DNA of 64,000 bases, from NCBI RefSeq assembly GCF_029589055.1, contig NZ_JARQZP010000006.1, positions 1 to 64,000 on the forward strand, read 5' to 3'. The translations under genes were made by a program, and so were the position numbers. Shown one piece after another: positions 59,860-64,000 of this stretch. Numbering within the stretch: position 1 is the stretch's first letter; the number at the start of each line of letters is the position of its first letter. Origin of the DNA: Vibrio hannami (GTDB lineage: Bacteria > Pseudomonadota > Gammaproteobacteria > Enterobacterales > Vibrionaceae). The notes below the pieces were generated by a model, which had not been told where the DNA came from, made no database searches, and saw nothing but the letters and a program-made list of their open reading frames with translations.

Positions 59860-61155
59860 ATGAAAAAGACGCATATCACAGAGCAAAAATTCGCCGACTT
59901 GGATTTACATCCGCAAGTTATTGAAGGATTGGAGAAAAAAGGGTTTGAATATTGTACCCCTATCCAAGCATTGGCGTTGCCGGTACTGCTCACCGGCCAA
60001 GATATCGCAGGCCAGGCCCAAACAGGCACTGGTAAAACGTTAGCGTTTCTTACTGCTACTTTTAACCATTTACTTAAAACTGATGCAATTGAAGACCGTA
60101 AAGTTACTCAGCCAAGAGCAATTATTATGGCTCCAACGCGAGAACTGGCGATTCAGATCTATAACGATGCTGAGCCGCTAATTGCATCTACTGGCCTAAA
60201 AGCAGCCCTTGCTTATGGTGGCGAGAGCTACGACAAGCAACTGGCTAAGCTGGAAAAAGGCGTTGATGTTCTTATCGGTACAACTGGCCGTATCATCGAC
60301 TTCTATAAACAGCGCGTCTTTAATCTAAATAGCATTCAGGCTGTGGTACTTGATGAAGCAGATCGTATGTTCGATCTTGGCTTCATTAAAGATATCCGCT
60401 TCTTGTTCCGCCGTATGCCGGAACCTAAAGACCGTCTGAACATGCTTTTCTCTGCGACACTTTCTTACCGTGTACAAGAGTTAGCATTTGAACATATGCA
60501 TAATCCAGAGCATGTTGTTGTAGAGCCAGAACAAAAAACCGGTCACCGTATTCAGGAAGAGCTTTTCTATCCTTCTAATGAACACAAGATGTCACTTCTG
60601 CAAACTCTTATAGAAGAAGAGTGGCCAGACAGAGCGATTATTTTTGCTAACACCAAGTTCAAGTGTGAATCTATTTGGGGACACCTTGCTGCAGACGGAC
60701 ACCGTGTTGGCCTTCTGACTGGTGATGTACCACAGAAGAAACGTGAAAAGATTCTTGAGCAATTTACCCGTGGTGAAGTAGATATTCTGGTTGCAACTGA
60801 TGTTGCTGCTCGTGGCCTTCATATCCCAGCTGTTACACACGTTTATAACTATGACCTTCCTGATGATTGTGAAGATTACGTTCACCGTATTGGTCGTACA
60901 GGCCGTGCTGGTGCCAGCGGTCACTCTATCAGCTTTGCTTGTGAAGATTACGCAATCAACCTTACGGCGATTGAAGAGTACATTGAGCACACTATTCCGG
61001 TATCTGAATATGACCCAAGCGCATTGATCGAAGATCTGCCTGCACCGCTTCGTATGCGTTCTCGTAACTCACAAAACCGCAGAACGAATACTGGTGGTTC
61101 ATACAAAGGCAACCGTAATAAGCGTAACTCACGCCCGCGCCAGCCAAGAAAGTAG
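59860..61155 (+). CDS. rhlB: DEAD-box RNA helicase RhlB
   Basis: 431 residues. All helicase motifs: Q motif CTPIQ, Walker A AQTGTGKT (about residue 53), PTRELA, DEAD, SAT, and [10 protein letters not shown] near residue 347. RhlB unwinds RNA in the degradosome with RNase E. The C-terminus is a basic, low-complexity tail ([16 protein letters not shown]). 21 bases before gppA. Confidence 0.95.
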   Translation: MKKTHITEQKFADLDLHPQVIEGLEKKGFEYCTPIQALALPVLLTGQDIAGQAQTGTGKTLAFLTATFNHLLKTDAIEDRKVTQPRAIIMAPTRELAIQIYNDAEPLIASTGLKAALAYGGESYDKQLAKLEKGVDVLIGTTGRIIDFYKQRVFNLNSIQAVVLDEADRMFDLGFIKDIRFLFRRMPEPKDRLNMLFSATLSYRVQELAFEHMHNPEHVVVEPEQKTGHRIQEELFYPSNEHKMSLLQTLIEEEWPDRAIIFANTKFKCESIWGHLAADGHRVGLLTGDVPQKKREKILEQFTRGEVDILVATDVAARGLHIPAVTHVYNYDLPDDCEDYVHRIGRTGRAGASGHSISFACEDYAINLTAIEEYIEHTIPVSEYDPSALIEDLPAPLRMRSRNSQNRRTNTGGSYKGNRNKRNSRPRQPRK

Positions 61156-61176
61156 GAAAGAGTTTAAAGGAATAGA

Positions 61177-62670
61177 ATGAATCAGGCAGTATCTTCTCCG
61201 TTGTACGCTGCTATCGATCTCGGGTCGAATAGCTTTCATATGCTCGTTGTGCGTCACATAGATGGCAGCGTTCAGACACTTGCAAAGATTAAGCGTAAAG
61301 TTCGCTTAGCGGCAGGGCTTGATGAGCAAAATGCTCTAAGCACAGAAGCCATGCAAAGGGGGTGGGACTGCTTGAGTCTTTTCGCTGAAAGGCTTCAGGA
61401 TATTCCTAAAGAGAACATTCGTATCGTTGGTACGGCAACGCTTCGTACCGCAACTAATGTATCAACCTTTATAGAGAAGGCGAACCAAATCCTTGGGTAT
61501 GATATCAACATCATTTCAGGTGAAGAGGAAGCTGCCACTATATATAAGGGTGTTGCTCATACATCTGGTGGTATTGGCAAACGTCTTGTTGTTGATATCG
61601 GCGGAGCGAGTACAGAGCTGATTATCGGTGAAGGTTTCGAAGCAAAGGCATTAACTAGCCTGAAGATGGGCTGTGTTACCTGGCTTGAGAAGTACTTTAA
61701 AGATCGCCAGCTTTCTCAGAAGAACTTTGACGTTGCTATAGATAAAGCTAAAGAGACACTTCAGCCGATTCTGGAAGAGTACACTTCTATTGGATGGGAT
61801 GTGTGTGTAGGTGCCAGCGGCACCGTACAAGCACTACAGGAAATTATGTTGGCTCAGGGCATGGATGAAGTAATCACTCACTCCAAGCTTAAGAGACTAC
61901 AAAAGCAAGCTATGCTTTCTGATCACCTGGAAGAGTTAGAAATTGAAGGACTGACGCTTGAACGCGCTTTAGTGTTCCCAAGCGGTCTCTCTATTCTTAT
62001 CGCGATCTTCGAGCTTCTGGAAATCGATTCAATGACTCTTGCTGGCGGCGCGCTTCGCGAAGGTATGGTCTATGAGATGATGCCGGAAATGCGTCAGAGC
62101 GATATTCGTAGCAGAACGATTAACAGTGTTCAGAGTCGTTATCAGATAGATAAGCTCTATGGTGAACAGGTATCCAAGTTAGCACTTACTCTTCTTGAGC
62201 AATGCGGTAGTCAAACGTGGATTGCTGAACCACAAGCTGCTTATCTGTTAGAAACAGTGACAAAACTTCATGAGATAGGTCTTTCTATCGACTTTAAAAA
62301 GGGAGGTGAGCATAGCGCCTACCTTCTTAATAGTCTTGATCTTCCGGGCTTTACCAGGGCACAAAAGCATCTGTTAGCAGAACTGGCACGTCGTTACCGA
62401 GAACAACTCAGTTCAATACCGGAGCAACACGCTGTTTCTGCTGAAAGCAGTATGCGACTTCTTCGATTGTTACGCCTATCTGTGCTTCTCTCTCATCGAA
62501 GAGATGTTAGCCTGCAGCCAGAATTTGAGTTAACCGCTAATGGTAATGCGCTAACGCTTAGCATTCAAAAGCAATGGCTGGATAAGAATCCCCTGACCTA
62601 TGCAGAACTGGAAATTGAAGCAAACCGTCAAAGCGATATGGGCTGGCCTCTGGTTATTGAAGCGAAATAG
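61177..62670 (+). CDS. gppA: Guanosine pentaphosphate phosphatase GppA
   Basis: 497 residues. ASKHA-fold phosphatase that converts pppGpp to ppGpp, so it tunes the stringent response. [12 protein letters not shown] at the start, [24 protein letters not shown] (about 139) and GASGTVQAL are present, followed by the C-terminal HD-like helical region. It is co-oriented with rhlB. Confidence 0.94.
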   Translation: MNQAVSSPLYAAIDLGSNSFHMLVVRHIDGSVQTLAKIKRKVRLAAGLDEQNALSTEAMQRGWDCLSLFAERLQDIPKENIRIVGTATLRTATNVSTFIEKANQILGYDINIISGEEEAATIYKGVAHTSGGIGKRLVVDIGGASTELIIGEGFEAKALTSLKMGCVTWLEKYFKDRQLSQKNFDVAIDKAKETLQPILEEYTSIGWDVCVGASGTVQALQEIMLAQGMDEVITHSKLKRLQKQAMLSDHLEELEIEGLTLERALVFPSGLSILIAIFELLEIDSMTLAGGALREGMVYEMMPEMRQSDIRSRTINSVQSRYQIDKLYGEQVSKLALTLLEQCGSQTWIAEPQAAYLLETVTKLHEIGLSIDFKKGGEHSAYLLNSLDLPGFTRAQKHLLAELARRYREQLSSIPEQHAVSAESSMRLLRLLRLSVLLSHRRDVSLQPEFELTANGNALTLSIQKQWLDKNPLTYAELEIEANRQSDMGWPLVIEAK

Positions 62671-62687
62671 TTTACCTACATCCAAAT

Positions 62688-62729
62688 ACAAAAAAGCTTG
62701 TCACTCTATTTGAGGACAAGCTTTTTCTT
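62688..62729. terminator. Bidirectional terminator between gppA and yhhQ
   Basis: Stem AAAAAGCTTGTC (about 62691-62702) with GACAAGCTTTTT (62715-62726), flanked by A and T runs. It serves two convergent genes. Confidence 0.9.
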
Positions 62730-62748
62730 TATCTGAATTTCTTAATGC

Positions 62749-63420
62749 TTAAGCGTTTACACCAGCAATATTTAGCTCTGGGTTAACTGCCGTCAGTTTC
62801 TTAACAAGGTAGTTCAGCAATACACCGTACATTGGAACAAACAGTCCTAAGCTGATAACCAGTTTAAAGCCGTAATCCACCAGCGCGATTTCTGTCCAGT
62901 GTTCAGCCATAAATGGATCAGGACTCTGATAGAAAGCAATCGCAAAGAATGCCAACGTATCTAATGCATTACCAAAAAGCGTCGAACAAGTTGGTGCTAC
63001 CCACCACTGTTTCAGCTGACGAAGGCGGTTAAATACCTGCACATCCAGGATCTGCCCTAGCAGGTAAGCCATAAAGCTAGCAATAGCGATACGCGCGACA
63101 AACAGGTTGAATTCGCCTAGCGGAGCCAGTCCCTGAAACTGACCTTCATAGAACATAACTGACAAGATGTAAGAAGCAGCCAGTGCTGGAAGCATTACAA
63201 GGAAGATGATTTTTCTCGCTAACTTAGCGCCAAAGATACGAACTGTCAGATCGGTAGCAAGAAAGATAAACGGAAAAGTGAATGCGCCCCAGGTCGTGTG
63301 CATACCAAAGATAGTAAATGGAATCTGAACAAGGTAGTTGCTTGACGCAATAATTACCAAATGAAACAGAACAAGGACAGATAGTGCTTTGCGCATTTGC
63401 GCAGGGGTAAAGTTACTCAT
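62749..63420 (-). CDS. yhhQ: Queuosine precursor transporter YhhQ
   Basis: 223 residues, six membrane helices. Vut_1/YhhQ family, which imports 7-cyano- and 7-aminomethyl-7-deazaguanine for tRNA queuosine. Conserved pieces are SNYLVQIP, GAFTFPFIFLATDLTVRIFG and FGNALDTLAFFAIAF. A promoter and about 85 bases of leader with two small hairpins lie upstream. Confidence 0.92.
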   Translation of the reverse strand: MSNFTPAQMRKALSVLVLFHLVIIASSNYLVQIPFTIFGMHTTWGAFTFPFIFLATDLTVRIFGAKLARKIIFLVMLPALAASYILSVMFYEGQFQGLAPLGEFNLFVARIAIASFMAYLLGQILDVQVFNRLRQLKQWWVAPTCSTLFGNALDTLAFFAIAFYQSPDPFMAEHWTEIALVDYGFKLVISLGLFVPMYGVLLNYLVKKLTAVNPELNIAGVNA

Positions 63421-63440
63421 ATTGTACCTTTTTGGTTTTG

Positions 63441-63541
63441 CTTGGGGTAGAGGGAACCCAAGTGAGCAAATGCTCTGGTTAACAAATTTATATGCTCATT
63501 AAGAGCGGGCGGCGATTATACATTAATCAGTTTTGGCTGCA
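63441..63541 (-). promoter_or_regulatory. yhhQ promoter and structured leader
   Basis: Minus strand: -35 TTGCAG (63536-63541), 16-base spacer, -10 TATAAT (63514-63519). The leader then contains GAGC/GCTC (63464-63475) and CTTGGG/CCCAAG (63441-63462). It is not a preQ1 riboswitch that I can recognise. Confidence 0.5.
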
Positions 63542-63559
63542 ATAGGTTAAAAAATAGCA

Positions 63560-63720
63560 AACGTTTTAATGAAGGGATATTTTTTAGAATGGCAGCCATA
63601 CGCAACAAAGGTAAGGGTGTACTTACGTAAAAACGCTGTAAATACATCCCTGTACGCCTAATTTTTCTTCCATGAAAAATAGGTTTTACTCCGGAGCATC
63701 CCAAGCTTCATACCAAGCAC
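63560..63720. repeat. Candidate dispersed intergenic repeat
   Basis: The stretch includes ACGTAAAAACGCTGTAAA, ACATCCCTGTACG and TTTTTCTTCCATGAAAAATA, with short internal inverted repeats (TTTTTCttccaTGAAAAA). It has the look of repetitive intergenic elements found in marine gammaproteobacteria. There is only one copy in the window, so the call needs a genome search. No gene is seen between yhhQ and the DUF3630 gene (312 bases). Confidence 0.35.
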
Positions 63721-63732
63721 TAAAAACTATGT

Positions 63733-64000
63733 TTAGAACCCGGCTCTAAACAACTTTGCTAAGTACTCCAGCTCTTCTTTATTCTCAATAGGAGCTAGAG
63801 CTTCCAGCCAGATTGACTCGCTGTAATGCTCCGCCTTGAGCATTAACTTGCAGCCTTCGAAGTCAATCAGCCATGAGTGGATATCTGCGTCAGTCTGCTT
63901 TTCTACAATAGTGGCAGAAAGTGTGGAAACCAGTTTTTCTCCCAGAGCAGGATAAGAGTCAAAATCAAATGAAGGCGAAGAGAGGATTAATTTGCCCTCT
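63733..64000 (-). CDS. DUF3630 family protein (5' end outside window)
   Basis: The last 89 codons of a frame that enters from the right edge and stops at TAA 63733. The readable part runs EGKLILSSPSFDFDSY to LAKLFRAGF, with DADIHSWLIDFEGCKL in the middle and IWLEAL after it. It resembles the small DUF3630 proteins of vibrios. Function unknown. The stop codon lies within a 7-bp inverted repeat (GTTTAGA/TCTAAAC, 63731-63751). Confidence 0.6.
   Translation of the reverse strand, partial: EGKLILSSPSFDFDSYPALGEKLVSTLSATIVEKQTDADIHSWLIDFEGCKLMLKAEHYSESIWLEALAPIENKEELEYLAKLFRAGF

Noticed and set aside
63441..63507. preQ1 riboswitch before yhhQ
   Set aside because: The hairpins do not fit the conserved sequence of preQ1-I, and I could not build the pseudoknot; left as a structured leader.

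Overview
The window is a piece of a Vibrionaceae main chromosome, most likely a Vibrio. Moderate GC, OmpU-type porin, Vibrio-type 16S, and the gene neighbourhoods (btuB-trmA-yijD-fabR-sthA; dgkA-lexA/plsB/ubiCA; rpoH-ftsXEY/rsmD; hemCDXY/cyaA; cyaY/lptM-lysA-dapF-DUF484-xerC-yigB; ubiD-fdx-fre; trxA-rho/rhlB-gppA) are standard gammaproteobacterial housekeeping blocks with vibrio insertions. The species cannot be fixed from the sequence alone.

Layout. 1-360: tandem rRNA promoters firing leftwards out of the window. 0.36-8.6 kb: membrane-anchored RRM protein, murI, btuB with a B12 riboswitch and a MetJ-like operator, trmA, yijD, fabR, sthA and an O-methyltransferase with a Fur-like site. 8.6-16 kb: lexA with two SOS boxes, dgkA, plsB, ubiA, ubiC, a small FliL-like exported protein, glpG, glpE. 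16-24.4 kb: rpoH, ftsX, ftsE, ftsY (apparently frameshifted near its 5' end), rsmD, small membrane proteins, yhgN, a YecH protein, a YhhN-like protein, an acyltransferase. 24.5-27.7 kb: an arsenic operon arsR-GAPDH-phosphatase-arsJ. 27.8-34.2 kb: EAL-HDOD protein, pldB, yigL, an NlpE/COG3650-type lipoprotein, a DTW-domain tRNA enzyme, a porin. 34.2-46.3 kb: heme genes hemCDXY divergent from cyaA (UUG start, CRP-like site), cyaY, then lptM-lysA-dapF-DUF484-xerC-yigB. 46.5-49 kb: a FIST-GGDEF-EAL protein. 49-54.9 kb: a complete rRNA operon on the minus strand (16S, tRNA-Ile, tRNA-Ala, 23S, 5S, tRNA-Ser) with P1/P2 promoters and boxA elements. 54.9-64 kb: ubiD-ferredoxin-fre, rho, trxA, rhlB, gppA, yhhQ and the 3' part of a DUF3630 gene.

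How the genes work together. The arsenic operon is a self-contained pathway: the GAPDH makes 1-arseno-3-phosphoglycerate, ArsJ exports it, and the phosphatase has no settled role. Methionine and B12 economy meet at btuB. Iron and SOS control meet at lexA and its downstream methyltransferase. The heme block and cyaA share one divergent control region.

The window is mostly conserved core. I saw no CRISPR array, insertion sequence, prophage or obvious defence island. The most unusual signals are: (1) a one-base frameshift in the essential gene ftsY; (2) a tRNA-Ile with three extra bases inside the rRNA operon, which together with (1) could be sequence error or real lesions; (3) a cluster of DnaA-box-like sites beside rpoH and a perfect DnaA box on the rpoH -10; (4) a MetJ-type operator stacked on a B12 riboswitch at btuB; (5) an internally duplicated C-terminal domain in UbiD, in an operon with a ferredoxin and a flavin reductase; (6) a 14-bp perfect inverted repeat in the arsenic operon.
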